Of a stretch of DNA of 64,000 nucleotides, positions 29,627-38,763 are shown piece after piece; within the stretch, counting starts at the first letter, position 1, and each line of letters begins with the position of its first letter. The stretch lies in NCBI GenBank assembly GCA_942492115.1, contig CALODL010000017.1, positions 1-64,000 of the forward strand, read 5' to 3'. Under the pieces are notes generated by a model. That model did no database searches. It was given only the letters and a program-made list of their open reading frames with translations, and was not told where the DNA came from. The stretch comes from CALODL01 sp942492115. Lineage in GTDB: Bacteria > Planctomycetota > Phycisphaerae > UBA1845 > CAIVHJ01. Made by a program: the position numbers and the translations under genes.

Positions 29627-30691
29627 TCACGCCACACTCTTGCCTGAAAGCTGGTACACGTACGCCAGGATCTCGGCGACGGCCTTGTAGAACTGTGGTG
29701 GTATTTCCTCGCCGACCTCGGCCAGCTCGTACAACGACCGGGCGAGGGGTTTGCGTTCGACCAGGGGAATGCGGTGCGCCATGGCAACCTCACGAATCCG
29801 TCGGGCAACATGGTCGGCACCCTTGGCCACAACCTTTGGAGCCGTCATCGTAGCGGTGTCGTAGCGCAGGGCGATTGCAAAGTGCGTCGGATTGGTTACG
29901 ACGACATCGGCCTGCGGTACGTCACGGCGAATGTTCTGCATGGCCAGCTTGAGCTGAGCCTCGCGCCGCCGACGCTTCATGACCGGATCACCGTCCATGC
30001 GCTTCATCTCGTCCTTGACTTCCTGTTTGCTCATGCGCATGCCGCGTTCCTGACGGTAGCGCTGATACATCCAGTCGATGAGGCCCAGAATGATCAGGGC
30101 GATGGCCACTCGGATGCCCAGGGTCAGGAATATCTCGACGCCCAGTCCGATCATCTCGGTGAAGCTCAGCGCTGAACACAACAGGATCTTCTCGAGATCA
30201 CCGAGTATGGTCATGTAGACGACCACGCCCACAATACTGAGCTTGGCCATGTTGATACCGGATGTCGCGATGGCATGCATGCTGAAAATACGCTTGAGAC
30301 CCGAAAGCGGGTTGATCTTGTTGAGGTCCGGTCGCACGGGCTCCATGGTGAACAGAAACCCAATCTGCAGCAGCAGCACGCCACCGGCCACGAGGAACAA
30401 ACAGAGCATGAAGGGCAGCACCACCGCGACCAGCTCGCCCGACAGCAGATGGGTCAGTGACACCATATCCGAACCCTTGAGCATCGGATCGCCATTGCCA
30501 CTGAGGCATAACTGGGTCACGCCCATCAAGCGGGTGAACACGTCACGTCCGAGCACATCGAGCGTGACCAGCGCACTCAACAGCAGTACGGCAGCCCCGA
30601 GGTCCTGGCTGCGCGAGACCTGTCCTTTCCGCCGCGCTTCCATGCGGCGGTGTGGAGTAGGTTGTTCTGTTTTGTCGCCATCATCCGGCAT
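29627..30691 (-). CDS. flhB: FlhB, export gate protein and substrate switch
   Basis: 354 aa. It begins DKTEQPTPHRRMEARRKGQVSRSQDLG, has four membrane segments, and carries the self-cleavage motif NPTH (Asn about 267) in VVVTNPTHFAIALRYD. Cleavage there switches export from rod/hook to filament proteins in concert with FliK, which is encoded in this cluster. Confidence 0.95.
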   Translation of the reverse strand: MPDDGDKTEQPTPHRRMEARRKGQVSRSQDLGAAVLLLSALVTLDVLGRDVFTRLMGVTQLCLSGNGDPMLKGSDMVSLTHLLSGELVAVVLPFMLCLFLVAGGVLLLQIGFLFTMEPVRPDLNKINPLSGLKRIFSMHAIATSGINMAKLSIVGVVVYMTILGDLEKILLCSALSFTEMIGLGVEIFLTLGIRVAIALIILGLIDWMYQRYRQERGMRMSKQEVKDEMKRMDGDPVMKRRRREAQLKLAMQNIRRDVPQADVVVTNPTHFAIALRYDTATMTAPKVVAKGADHVARRIREVAMAHRIPLVERKPLARSLYELAEVGEEIPPQFYKAVAEILAYVYQLSGKSVA

Positions 30692-30738
30692 GATGCGTCC
30701 TCGTTATGTCCACACACTGGATCCGGCGGTCTTCGCCG

Positions 30739-31521
30739 CTAACCGTCGATTCCTACCGCGTAGCGCAACATCACCAGAGCATCCGAAAAGGAGTCGGCAA
30801 TGAGCCCGTGAAAGTTGCCCATCATCAAGGCCGATAGCAGCATGCCCACCGAAACGAAGATGGCAAACCCTACCGACAGAATATGAAGCTGTGGCATGGT
30901 CTTGGACAGGAACCCGAGGGCCGCCTTGGCCAACAACAGTGCCAAAATGACCGGCCCCGCGATCCGAAAGGCCAGCACGACGGAGTTCATCGTGAGGTCG
31001 GTGAGCACCGCGACCACCGGACGCTCGACCGTAAAGGTCAGCAGTGGAACAGTGCTGAAACTGTCGAGTAGTGCACGAATCATTTCGACGTGCCCACCGA
31101 TCAGCAGGAAGATGATCATGGTGGTGTAGAAGTACACCTCGCCGATGACCGTCGTTTGCATCTCGGTCGTGGGGTTGAACACCGCAGCTGCGGCGAGGCC
31201 CGCCTGCTGGCCGGCTATCATGCCCGCCATCTGCGCAGCGACGAGAATGAGGTTGAGCCCCAGACCAATCGTCACACCAATGAGCAGCTCGCCGATGAGC
31301 CCCACGATGGCCATCTGAAACGTCACGGCCGCGGGCAGGCTGTCCGAGATGATGGGAAAGACCATCACGGCGATGGTGAACACCAGGCCAACCTTGATCC
31401 GATTGGGGATGACACGACTGCCAAACAACGGCCCGGCCAGCATGATCCCCGTGAAGCGCCCAAGCACGAGGACGAACGCAGGTAATAGCCCATACAGATT
31501 GGTCAAACTCAGTGGCAACAA
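30739..31521 (-). CDS. fliR: FliR, export gate protein
   Basis: 260 aa of nearly continuous membrane helices (FVLVLGRFTGIMLAGPLFGSRVIPNRIKVGL at the start, GPVILALLLAKAALGFLSKTMPQLHILSVGF later), matching FliR in order and length. Lies between fliQ and flhB in the conserved fliOPQR-flhB order. Confidence 0.92.
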   Translation of the reverse strand: MLPLSLTNLYGLLPAFVLVLGRFTGIMLAGPLFGSRVIPNRIKVGLVFTIAVMVFPIISDSLPAAVTFQMAIVGLIGELLIGVTIGLGLNLILVAAQMAGMIAGQQAGLAAAAVFNPTTEMQTTVIGEVYFYTTMIIFLLIGGHVEMIRALLDSFSTVPLLTFTVERPVVAVLTDLTMNSVVLAFRIAGPVILALLLAKAALGFLSKTMPQLHILSVGFAIFVSVGMLLSALMMGNFHGLIADSFSDALVMLRYAVGIDG

Positions 31522-31575
31522 TCCAACGATCCTTCACGTGTCTGCCCTGCCCCGCCCCGCAGTCGGGCATGCCGC

Positions 31576-31836
31576 TTACCACGGCGACTCCCCGAACATC
31601 GATACCGAGTACTCGATCATGCGCGTCGCGATCCACGGAATGAAGAACGCAGCAGCGCCGACCATGGCGACGATCTTCGGGACGAAACTGAGCGTCTGTT
31701 CCTGCAGTTGGGTCACCGCCTGGGCGAAGGAGATCACCAGGCCCACCAGCAACCCGACTGCCAGAATCGGGGCCGAAAGGGTCAAGGCCATGAGAAATGC
31801 TTCGCGACTCATATCCAGCGCTGCTTCGAGCGGCAT
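31576..31836 (-). CDS. fliQ: FliQ, export gate protein
   Basis: 86 aa, the usual FliQ length. Two membrane hairpin helices with LSAPILAVGLLVGLVISFAQAVTQLQEQTLSFVPKI, the family signature. A small core subunit of the FliP5-FliQ4-FliR1 gate. Confidence 0.92.
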   Translation of the reverse strand: MPLEAALDMSREAFLMALTLSAPILAVGLLVGLVISFAQAVTQLQEQTLSFVPKIVAMVGAAAFFIPWIATRMIEYSVSMFGESPW

Positions 31837-31874
31837 CGTGGTTCAATCTCCAATCGCCAATGCGCACATCGGGC

Positions 31875-32744
31875 TCAAGTGACCTCGAAACTGTCCAACA
31901 GTGTGCCGATGACCAGGTGCCAGCCGTTGGCCAGCACGAACAACAGCAGTTTGAAGGGCAGTGAAATGAGCACCGGCGGCAGCATCATCATGCCCATTGA
32001 AATCAGAATCGACGCGATGACCATGTCGATGACCAGGAAGGGCAAATAGATCCTGAAACCCATGATGAACGCCGTCTTCAATTCACTGAGGATGAACGCC
32101 GGAATGAGTACGGTGGTCGGTACGTCAGCAAAATCGACGTTGGTGTCCGCCGTCGGCTCCCCGCGATAGTAATCAAGAAATAGAAAAACCTCGGCCTCGT
32201 TGCCGGTCTTGGTGATCTGCGCAAACATGAAATCCCGTAGATGGCCGACCGACGCTTCGAGCGCCTGCTGCTGAGTCGTCTGATTGTCGAGATACGGATC
32301 GACAGCGTCGGCTTTGATCCGCATCCATGTCGGGGCCATGATCAGCATCGTGACGAACAGGCTAAGGCCCATGAGCACCTGCCCCGGTGGCAACTGGGGC
32401 ACGCCAATCGCCTGACGCATCAGCGCCAGCACGATGATGATCCGGGTGAAACAGGTCATCATGATCAGAATGGACGGTACGAGCGTCAGGACGGTCATGA
32501 TGACCATGATCTGCAGGGTCGAGCTGACTCCCTCGGAATCAGTCGCAACCGGCAGCAGCGCGCGGACATCGGGAACGCCAATGGGATTGTCAACGGTGGT
32601 GGGAGCGGGCGCGACGGTGGAGGCACCCTCGAGGGCCGTGACCTGTCCGCATGCGACCGTGGGCGCATAGCACACCATCAGACCGACGAGGGTCCAATGC
32701 GCCCATGTTCTCGAGCCTCCATGCTCGTTCATCGACTGCGCCAC
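31875..32744 (-). CDS. fliP: FliP, export gate protein
   Basis: 289 aa with an N-terminal signal-like helix, then SILIMMTCFTRIIIVLALMRQAIGVPQLPPGQVLMGLSLFVT and, near the end, PAFILSELKTAFIMGFRIYLPFLVIDMVIASILISMGMMMLPP, the two FliP signature blocks. Forms the export channel with FliQ and FliR. Confidence 0.95.
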   Translation of the reverse strand: MAQSMNEHGGSRTWAHWTLVGLMVCYAPTVACGQVTALEGASTVAPAPTTVDNPIGVPDVRALLPVATDSEGVSSTLQIMVIMTVLTLVPSILIMMTCFTRIIIVLALMRQAIGVPQLPPGQVLMGLSLFVTMLIMAPTWMRIKADAVDPYLDNQTTQQQALEASVGHLRDFMFAQITKTGNEAEVFLFLDYYRGEPTADTNVDFADVPTTVLIPAFILSELKTAFIMGFRIYLPFLVIDMVIASILISMGMMMLPPVLISLPFKLLLFVLANGWHLVIGTLLDSFEVT

Positions 32745-32781
32745 TCCTTAGCGCATACTTGGGCCGCGTCCTGCGACCACT

Positions 32782-33360
32782 CTATTTTTGAGCCGCGGCC
32801 ATGCCGCGGATACGCGAAATCAACTTGCTGACGTTCTGGCGACTGGTCTCGAGGTCCGATCCCTCGGGGACCTGCTCAAAGCGCCGCGTCTCGTGACCGA
32901 GCAGCGCATCGAAGCCACGGGCCGTACCGGTCGCGGCCGTCATGAGTCCGGCCATCTCCTCCGGATCATCGAAGCTTGCGAGCGTCGTGATGTTCTCGGG
33001 GGTCACGCCGAGCATGACCAACCGGTTGCCGGCGCGCACCAGCGCCAGGCTCTGCTTGCTCGACAGGTGCGTCCGGCTGATGACCTGCAGCGCCGCCCCA
33101 CCTCCGAGTCGCGTCAGGGGCAGGTACCGCCTGGCGGCCCAAGCCACCAGGACAATGACGAACAACACCGCCCCCAGCGCCCACATCGCTTGCCATCCCC
33201 CACGCGTCAGGGTCGCGCTCGTTTGAGCGCGCGGCTCGACCGCCTCCGCACGGTTCAGTTGACGGACGGCCGTGGTGTCGTTCAGCGCACCATCGTCTGC
33301 CGCGACCTGCCCCGTCGTGGACAGCGTCAGGCCCAGTGACATCATCCAGATCACGATCAT
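32782..33360 (-). CDS. fliO: FliO-like flagellar membrane protein
   Basis: 192 aa. Signal-like start, one membrane helix (MWALGAVLFVIVLVAWAARRYL), then the short FliO domain (ALQVISRTHLSSKQSLALVRAGNRLVMLGVTPENITTLASFDDPE). FliO helps assemble the FliP ring. Three bases separate it from the fliN stop. Confidence 0.85.
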   Translation of the reverse strand: MIVIWMMSLGLTLSTTGQVAADDGALNDTTAVRQLNRAEAVEPRAQTSATLTRGGWQAMWALGAVLFVIVLVAWAARRYLPLTRLGGGAALQVISRTHLSSKQSLALVRAGNRLVMLGVTPENITTLASFDDPEEMAGLMTAATGTARGFDALLGHETRRFEQVPEGSDLETSRQNVSKLISRIRGMAAAQK

Positions 33361-33363
33361 GTG

Positions 33364-33807
33364 CTACTCGAACTCGCGGGTATTCTCGGCAAGAATCTCG
33401 TTCACGCGGACGCAGAAGTTGTCGTTGAGGACCAATACTTCACCGCGTGCGACGAGACGATCGTTCGCGTAAATGTCCACTGGATCACCAGCCAACTTGT
33501 CCAGCTCGACGATGGACCCCTCGCTCAACCTCAACACGTCATCGAGAAGCATGCGGCAACGCCCCAGCTCGATCTTGACATGCAGTCCAACGTCGCGAAG
33601 TAGATCGATGGGCTGAACCGGTTCGTCACTGGTCGGTGTTGGACCGAAGTCGGGCAGCGCCATGGAAGCACTCGGAGGGCGCTGCGTGGTGGACACACCG
33701 GGAACGTCGGAAGGTGGTGAAGTGGTCGCGGGTTCAGGCTCCGTCGCGGCCGGTGGGGTCACGACAGGATCGGCCTGCTCCGGGCCGCGGGGGGCGCTGT
33801 CCGGCAT
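33364..33807 (-). CDS. fliN: FliN, C-ring switch protein
   Basis: 147 aa from ATG 33807 after a GGAGAGG site; the frame is open 30 codons upstream but that part is not FliN-like. A ~65-residue Pro/Thr-rich tail leads into the SpoA domain (LLRDVGLHVKIELGRCRMLLDDVLRLSEGSIVELDKLAGDPVDIYANDRLVARGEVLVLNDNFCVRV). It forms the lower C ring. No fliM lies between it and fliL, where fliM is normally found. Confidence 0.92.
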   Translation of the reverse strand: MPDSAPRGPEQADPVVTPPAATEPEPATTSPPSDVPGVSTTQRPPSASMALPDFGPTPTSDEPVQPIDLLRDVGLHVKIELGRCRMLLDDVLRLSEGSIVELDKLAGDPVDIYANDRLVARGEVLVLNDNFCVRVNEILAENTREFE

Positions 33808-33917
33808 GAGATTCGTTCGCCTCTCCAAGGCATAGCAACAATACACGTCGACGCGCCGTGCCACGAACCGCGCATCACGTGAGGCGACGCCATCCATGGC
33901 GTCACGTCCGATACATA

Positions 33918-34466
33918 CTAATCGGCTCTTTGCTTGCTGAACTGAGGCAGGAGTATCTCGTTGATCATGAGTTCCGACCCGACAATGTCGTCCATGACCC
34001 GTTTGAACTGACGCCTGATCGTCTCTAAGCCAGGCTCTTCCAAATACTTAGGGTCGCAGCCACGCACGACCTGGCTGAGCCGATCCTCGATGGTGTTTTC
34101 TCGAAATTCGAGGACATCGCGCAGTGACTCCATGTGCTTCGTCTCGACGTCCGCGTACACGCTGATCTGGTACACATAGGCCCGGCCGGTCTTGGTGTTG
34201 AACGCAACCAAATCGGCCACTTTGACTTCCATCTGATGAGGCAACAGTTTGCGGATGCCATCCTCATCCGTGATGTACACGCCGTCACTGGCCTCGGCCT
34301 GCTCCGGCTCCGATCCGAGGAACTTGATCCCCATGAAGATACCGAGCCCCTCGAACAGCATCAGCCCACCCACGACCACGATGGTCAGCAGGTTGCGCTT
34401 GCGGTCCGCGAACGGTGGCTGCTCTGGGGTGGACGGAGCAGCGGTCTCTTTGTTGTCATTGGCCAT
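33918..34466 (-). CDS. fliL: FliL-like flagellar basal-body protein
   Basis: 182 aa. One N-terminal membrane helix (LLTIVVVGGLMLFEGLGIFMGI) and a periplasmic domain ending RQFKRVMDDIVGSELMINEILLPQFSKQ, the FliL-type C-terminal helix. FliL surrounds the stator units and increases motor torque. Overlaps motB by 11 bases, in keeping with a stator link. Confidence 0.85.
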   Translation of the reverse strand: MANDNKETAAPSTPEQPPFADRKRNLLTIVVVGGLMLFEGLGIFMGIKFLGSEPEQAEASDGVYITDEDGIRKLLPHQMEVKVADLVAFNTKTGRAYVYQISVYADVETKHMESLRDVLEFRENTIEDRLSQVVRGCDPKYLEEPGLETIRRQFKRVMDDIVGSELMINEILLPQFSKQRAD

Positions 34467-35208
34467 GGCTTACCCGATCTTCGACGGTCTGTTCCCGCCC
34501 TTCGTATTGGTTGATCAGCGATTCGCGAACGACGATCTCCACCCGTCGGTTTCGCGCCAGTCGGTGTTCCTCGTACGCCTGCTGGAACAGCGGCTCGTGG
34601 TCGGCCACGCTCACCAGTCTCAGACGCTTGGGATTGATCCCCAGCTTGACGAGGTGGTCACGTACCACCCGCGCCCGCGCCAGGGCCAGGCCATCCTTGT
34701 CCTTGAATATTGAATCGGTCGGTAACGGCTCGACCGTAGTATGGCCGATGATCTCGACCACATTGTTGCGCCCGATAATCTGTGTGGAGAAGTTCTCGAG
34801 TATTTCGAGACGTCCGGATAACAGTTCGTCACTGAACCGCTCGAATTGCAGAGCACCACCAAACGACAGTTTCCAGCCATCCTCGATCTCGGCAACGGTG
34901 AAGAAACGATCCTCGAGCCCCGGATCCGGAGATGAACCGATGTGCTTGATCTCTTTGGGAATCTGGATCTCCATCAGCTTCTTGATGATCGAGACCACCG
35001 GAGGTTCTTTGGTCGGTGTTCGGCCGATGCCACCCTCGTGACCGAACGCGATGCGAATGGATTCCATGACCTTCTGGAACCGTGTGTCTCGTTTCAGCTC
35101 GCTCATCGAGACCAGCAATACGAAGAACGTCAGCAACAGGCTCATGAGGTCACCGTAGGTCACCATCCACGCCGGCGCGCCTTCGTCTTCTTTCTTCTTC
35201 CTGATCAT
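34456..35208 (-). CDS. motB: MotB, stator protein
   Basis: 250 aa. The plug/membrane segment has the proton-binding Asp20 in VTYGDLMSLLLTFFVLLVSMS. An OmpA-type peptidoglycan-binding domain follows (IIGHTTVEPLPT...LALARARVVRDHL...RLARNRRVEIVV). Pairs with MotA encoded 9 bases upstream. Confidence 0.95.
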   Translation of the reverse strand: MIRKKKEDEGAPAWMVTYGDLMSLLLTFFVLLVSMSELKRDTRFQKVMESIRIAFGHEGGIGRTPTKEPPVVSIIKKLMEIQIPKEIKHIGSSPDPGLEDRFFTVAEIEDGWKLSFGGALQFERFSDELLSGRLEILENFSTQIIGRNNVVEIIGHTTVEPLPTDSIFKDKDGLALARARVVRDHLVKLGINPKRLRLVSVADHEPLFQQAYEEHRLARNRRVEIVVRESLINQYEGREQTVEDRVSHGQ

Positions 35209-35217
35209 CGGGCCACG

Positions 35218-35988
35218 TCACTCCCCGGCATCGCCCTGCTCCCGTGCCGACGGAGGCAGGAAGATCTTGAGCTTCTGCTCGACAATACGCGGATTGTCGC
35301 CCGATTGGATGGCCATGACGCCTTTGATAGCGATCATTTTCATCATGATTTCGTCACCGCTACGCAGGGCCAGCTTCTCGCCGAGCGGCAGCATGATCAT
35401 GTTGGCCAGCATCGAGCCATACAACGTGGTCAACAACGCGACGGCCATACCCGGGCCGATGCTGTTGGGATCGTCCATGTTCTTGAGCATGAGCACCAGG
35501 CCGACCAGGGTACCGATCATCCCGAACGCCGGAGCGAACTTGGCCATGTTGTCGAACAGCGCTTTGCCCTGGGCATGACGGTCGGCAACGGTCTCGACCT
35601 CGCTCATGAGAATCTGTTCGATGAGGTCGGGATCCGTGCCGTCGACAGCCATCTGAATCCCGGAAACCAGGAACTGGTTGTCACTCTCACGCGTCATGTT
35701 CTCGAGCGACAGGATACCGTCGCGGCGGGCGACCTCGGCATACTTGACCAGATCCTTGATCAGCGAGAACGGGTCGACCGGCTTGTTGAAGAAGGCGTGC
35801 CGCGCCACCTTTGCCATGCCGAGGACCTGCTTGAGCGGAAAGCTCATCAGCGCCGAGGCCACGGTGCCACCGATAACGATGGCAACCGAGCCGCTGTCGA
35901 AGAAGACCTCGAGAGTCCCCTTGCTGAGCATGGCCCACAGCACCAGGCCCACGCCCATGACCAAACCTATGACAGTTGAGATATCCAT
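35218..35988 (-). CDS. motA: MotA, stator ion-channel protein
   Basis: 256 aa. Four membrane segments (ISTVIGLVMGVGLVLWAML; VAIVIGGTVASALMSFP; MAKFAPAFGMIGTLVGLVLML; GMAVALLTTLYGSMLANMIMLP) and a charged cytosolic loop. The third and fourth helices carry the conserved Pro-Ala-x-Gly-x-x-G-T-x-x-G pattern. Confidence 0.95.
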   Translation of the reverse strand: MDISTVIGLVMGVGLVLWAMLSKGTLEVFFDSGSVAIVIGGTVASALMSFPLKQVLGMAKVARHAFFNKPVDPFSLIKDLVKYAEVARRDGILSLENMTRESDNQFLVSGIQMAVDGTDPDLIEQILMSEVETVADRHAQGKALFDNMAKFAPAFGMIGTLVGLVLMLKNMDDPNSIGPGMAVALLTTLYGSMLANMIMLPLGEKLALRSGDEIMMKMIAIKGVMAIQSGDNPRIVEQKLKIFLPPSAREQGDAGE

Positions 35989-36104
35989 CTTATTGGCAGC
36001 TCATCCTGTTGCTCGCTCATATCCTCGTTGGCCACAGTCAGCCCGATAACCACGCGATGCGGGATCCTGACTTAGCTCGTATCGATCCATCCCCACCGCA
36101 GGTT

Positions 36105-36299
36105 TCACTGCGCCGCAAAAGGCCGTAGTTGCCGACCGTACTCCACGGCTTTTCGGACGATGTCTTCCAGTGTGTCCTTGACCATGATCCGATCACCGTT
36201 GATCAGTGTGATCAGCGTATCGGGAGTCTCCTCGACCGTCTTGATCAGTTCAGCGTTGATCACCATCGGCTTGTCATTGAGGCGTATGACCTTGATCAT
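36105..36299 (-). CDS. flbD: FlbD family flagellar protein
   Basis: 64 aa from the ATG that begins IKVIRLNDKPMVINAELIKTVEETPDTLITLINGDRIMVKDTLEDIVRKAVEYGRQL, which is the whole FlbD family protein. Upstream in-frame ATGs at 36311 and 36323 give a few extra Gly/Met residues. It usually sits between flgE and motA, as here. Exact role is unsettled in the family. Confidence 0.9.
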   Translation of the reverse strand: MIKVIRLNDKPMVINAELIKTVEETPDTLITLINGDRIMVKDTLEDIVRKAVEYGRQLRPFAAQ

Positions 36300-36326
36300 G
36301 CCCGTGCCCATCCCGTGGCTCACGCG

Positions 36327-38054
36327 CTAGCGCGCGATCAACAACAGCTCCTGCAACATCTCGTCCGCGGTGCTGACCACGCGCCCATTGGCCGAGAAAC
36401 CCGTCGCCGCCTGAATCAGCCCCACCAGCTCCCTGACCAATTCGACATTGCTCGATTCGAGTGATTTCTCGAGAATTCGCCCGACCCCGTCCTCATTGGC
36501 CACCACGATTTCGGCCAGACCGGACATGCGCGTGCCCTCGTAGTTGTTGTTCGACGCGAGCTTCAACCCGGTCGGATTGGTAAACCGCGCCAGGGCCACC
36601 TGACCGATGTCACGCGTCGTCCCGTTCGAATACGTGCCGATGATGACGCCTTCCACATCGATGCGGAAATCTTCGAGCACGCCGAGCGGCGCACCGTCGG
36701 ATTCCTTCAAACGCACAACACTGGCCCGACCGTTGCTATCTTCGAGCATGGTCATCTGCGAGAAATCGACAGCCATCTCGAGATCCGAAGCGCCACGATC
36801 CGCCAGGTTGACCATCAATGCATCCGTGGTCTGTCCGGCGAAACGACCGTCTGAATCGAAGGACACCGTGCCGGTCTGGAGACTCTTGGCGACATCGCTG
36901 TCATTGAGTGACTCGGCATACCATCTCCACGTCGTGCTCAACTCGTCAGCCGATTCGACGACCATGCGCAATCGGACATCGACGTCTTCGCCGAGTGAGT
37001 CGTATACCTTGAACTCGGTGGTCACGCCTTCGCCCGTAGCGCGCTGCACCGGCGCTTCGAAGACCGTAAGGGCCGCCCCGGATGTCGCGTTGAGCAGATC
37101 ACCGGAGTTCAGCGTCACCGCGTTGACGGCCCCGACGTTACTGGCGATGACGATCTGGCCGGCCGCGTCGATACTGACGCCAGGCGCGATGCCGCCAGCC
37201 GCAGCGGGAAGTGCCGCAGCGGTATGGATACCCAGTGCACCCTCGAGAGTATCGAGCATTTCGCCAACCGTCGTACCGTCTGTGCCCACCGTAAAGGTCT
37301 GCGGCTCGACCAGGATGTCGAGCGGCCCTTTGGAGATGTTGCCAATGCGCAACGTGTCACCGGTCGCGATCAGCGGTGCGCCGTCGGCGTCACGCAAGTC
37401 GGTCAACTGCGTCGAGCGGGTCGCCGGCGTGCCGGAGGCGTCGATCAACGCCTGGGACATCTGGATCTGTCCCTCCGTCGCCACGGCCTCCCCGGCATTG
37501 AGGTTGCCGTCGATGGACAGCGCTGTCGTCGCGGCAACCAGTGTCTGGCTGCCCAATGGGATGGTCAGCGCCGTGGTCGTTTGGCTGGTGTCGATATCAC
37601 CGTTGGCGTACGCCTGCCATCCCTGAACCAGCAGACCGTCGCGACTGACCAGTTGCTGATTGGCGTCGATACGGAAGGACCCGTCACGCGTGTAGACTTC
37701 GGTCAGGCTCCCGAGGTTCTCGTTCTGCAAGATGAAGAAACCGTTGCCATCGATAGCCATGTCAGTCGGCACGCCACTCGGCGTGATCTCACCCTGCCTG
37801 AAGTTCCGCGAGATGCCCCCGACTTTGACGCCGGTGCCGACCTGCGCCGGGTTCGAACCGCGTGAAAACGGCAGAATGATTCGCGAAGGGACCGCTTCGC
37901 GAAGCAGAAGCGCGAAATTGCTTTCGAGCTCCGCGCGGGTCGACTTGAAACCGGTCGTGTTGACGTTTGCGATATTGTCACCAATGACATCGAGCATCGT
38001 GCTGTGCGCGCCGAGCCCCGTGCCACCGGTGTTGAGTGCCATGTACAATCCCAT
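36327..38054 (-). CDS. flgE: FlgE, flagellar hook protein
   Basis: 575 aa from ATG 38054 after GGGGGAG. The N-terminal rod/hook motif (NTGGTGLGAHSTMLDVIGDNIANVNTTGFKS), central hook domain, and C-terminal helix (LEKSLESSNVELVRELVGLIQAATGFSANGRVVSTADEMLQELL) are complete. Longer than enterobacterial FlgE (~400) because of a larger middle domain. Exported hook subunit. Confidence 0.93.
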   Translation of the reverse strand: MGLYMALNTGGTGLGAHSTMLDVIGDNIANVNTTGFKSTRAELESNFALLLREAVPSRIILPFSRGSNPAQVGTGVKVGGISRNFRQGEITPSGVPTDMAIDGNGFFILQNENLGSLTEVYTRDGSFRIDANQQLVSRDGLLVQGWQAYANGDIDTSQTTTALTIPLGSQTLVAATTALSIDGNLNAGEAVATEGQIQMSQALIDASGTPATRSTQLTDLRDADGAPLIATGDTLRIGNISKGPLDILVEPQTFTVGTDGTTVGEMLDTLEGALGIHTAAALPAAAGGIAPGVSIDAAGQIVIASNVGAVNAVTLNSGDLLNATSGAALTVFEAPVQRATGEGVTTEFKVYDSLGEDVDVRLRMVVESADELSTTWRWYAESLNDSDVAKSLQTGTVSFDSDGRFAGQTTDALMVNLADRGASDLEMAVDFSQMTMLEDSNGRASVVRLKESDGAPLGVLEDFRIDVEGVIIGTYSNGTTRDIGQVALARFTNPTGLKLASNNNYEGTRMSGLAEIVVANEDGVGRILEKSLESSNVELVRELVGLIQAATGFSANGRVVSTADEMLQELLLIAR

Positions 38055-38067
38055 CGTTCTCCCCCTT

Positions 38068-38661
38068 CTACTCGAACTTGAGGACTGCACTACGCGGAAC
38101 CGAGACGCCGCTGTCGAGGGTCAACATCAGTTCGTTCAGGCCGACGGCAATGTCCGTCACCGTGCCGCGAACTTCTTCGACACCATTCGCTCCCGGCTTG
38201 TTGGCGGTCACGACGGTACCGATCATCGAGGCGCGCATCTGATCGAGCGACGTCACGCGGTGCACGTCGGTCAACGGCAACTCGATATCGGGTCCGAGTT
38301 GAAGAATCGGTTGGCCCTTGTCGCCAAAACGAATACCCGTCACGACGCCACTGACGCTATTCAATGGATCGCTCGAGGATTCGACGAACTGACCGAGCAA
38401 ACTGGTGGCCGAGCCGAGGCGCTGTTGATCGATGAGGCCGCTCAACGAATTGCTCAGATTGTTGTTCAGCTCCATCTCACGAATCGTAGACAGCTGAGCC
38501 AGCAGCTTGTCATTGTCCATGGGCTCGAGCGGATCCTGGTTCAACAGATCGGTCATGATCAACTGAAAGAATTCCTGGGATCCGATCTCGTCGAAGCCAT
38601 TGGTTGCCGTAGCGGTTCCGCCTGCTGTTGGCAGCGCACCGGCCAGAGCATTGATATCCAT
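38068..38661 (-). CDS. flgD: FlgD, hook cap/scaffold protein
   Basis: 197 aa from ATG 38661 with GGAG upstream. The N-terminal conserved block (EFFQLIMTDLLNQDPLEPMDNDKLLAQLSTIREMELNNNLSNSL) is the FlgD export/cap signature. The C-terminal half is a short beta domain (GVVTGIRFGDKGQPILQLGPDIELPLTDVHRVT). Followed 13 bases later by flgE. Confidence 0.92.
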   Translation of the reverse strand: MDINALAGALPTAGGTATATNGFDEIGSQEFFQLIMTDLLNQDPLEPMDNDKLLAQLSTIREMELNNNLSNSLSGLIDQQRLGSATSLLGQFVESSSDPLNSVSGVVTGIRFGDKGQPILQLGPDIELPLTDVHRVTSLDQMRASMIGTVVTANKPGANGVEEVRGTVTDIAVGLNELMLTLDSGVSVPRSAVLKFE

Positions 38662-38763
38662 CTCACGTCTCCTGCGTCTCGTTGGCTCCGCCAGCTCGTT
38701 GGGTGATGGATCCTCCACCACCGTTGTGATCATCCGTCGAGGCACTCCGCCCCACGGTCGGGC

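Noticed and set aside
30704..31867. 387-codon minus-strand frame across fliR and fliQ
   Set aside because: It is a shifted frame over two well-supported export genes and shows no domain of its own.
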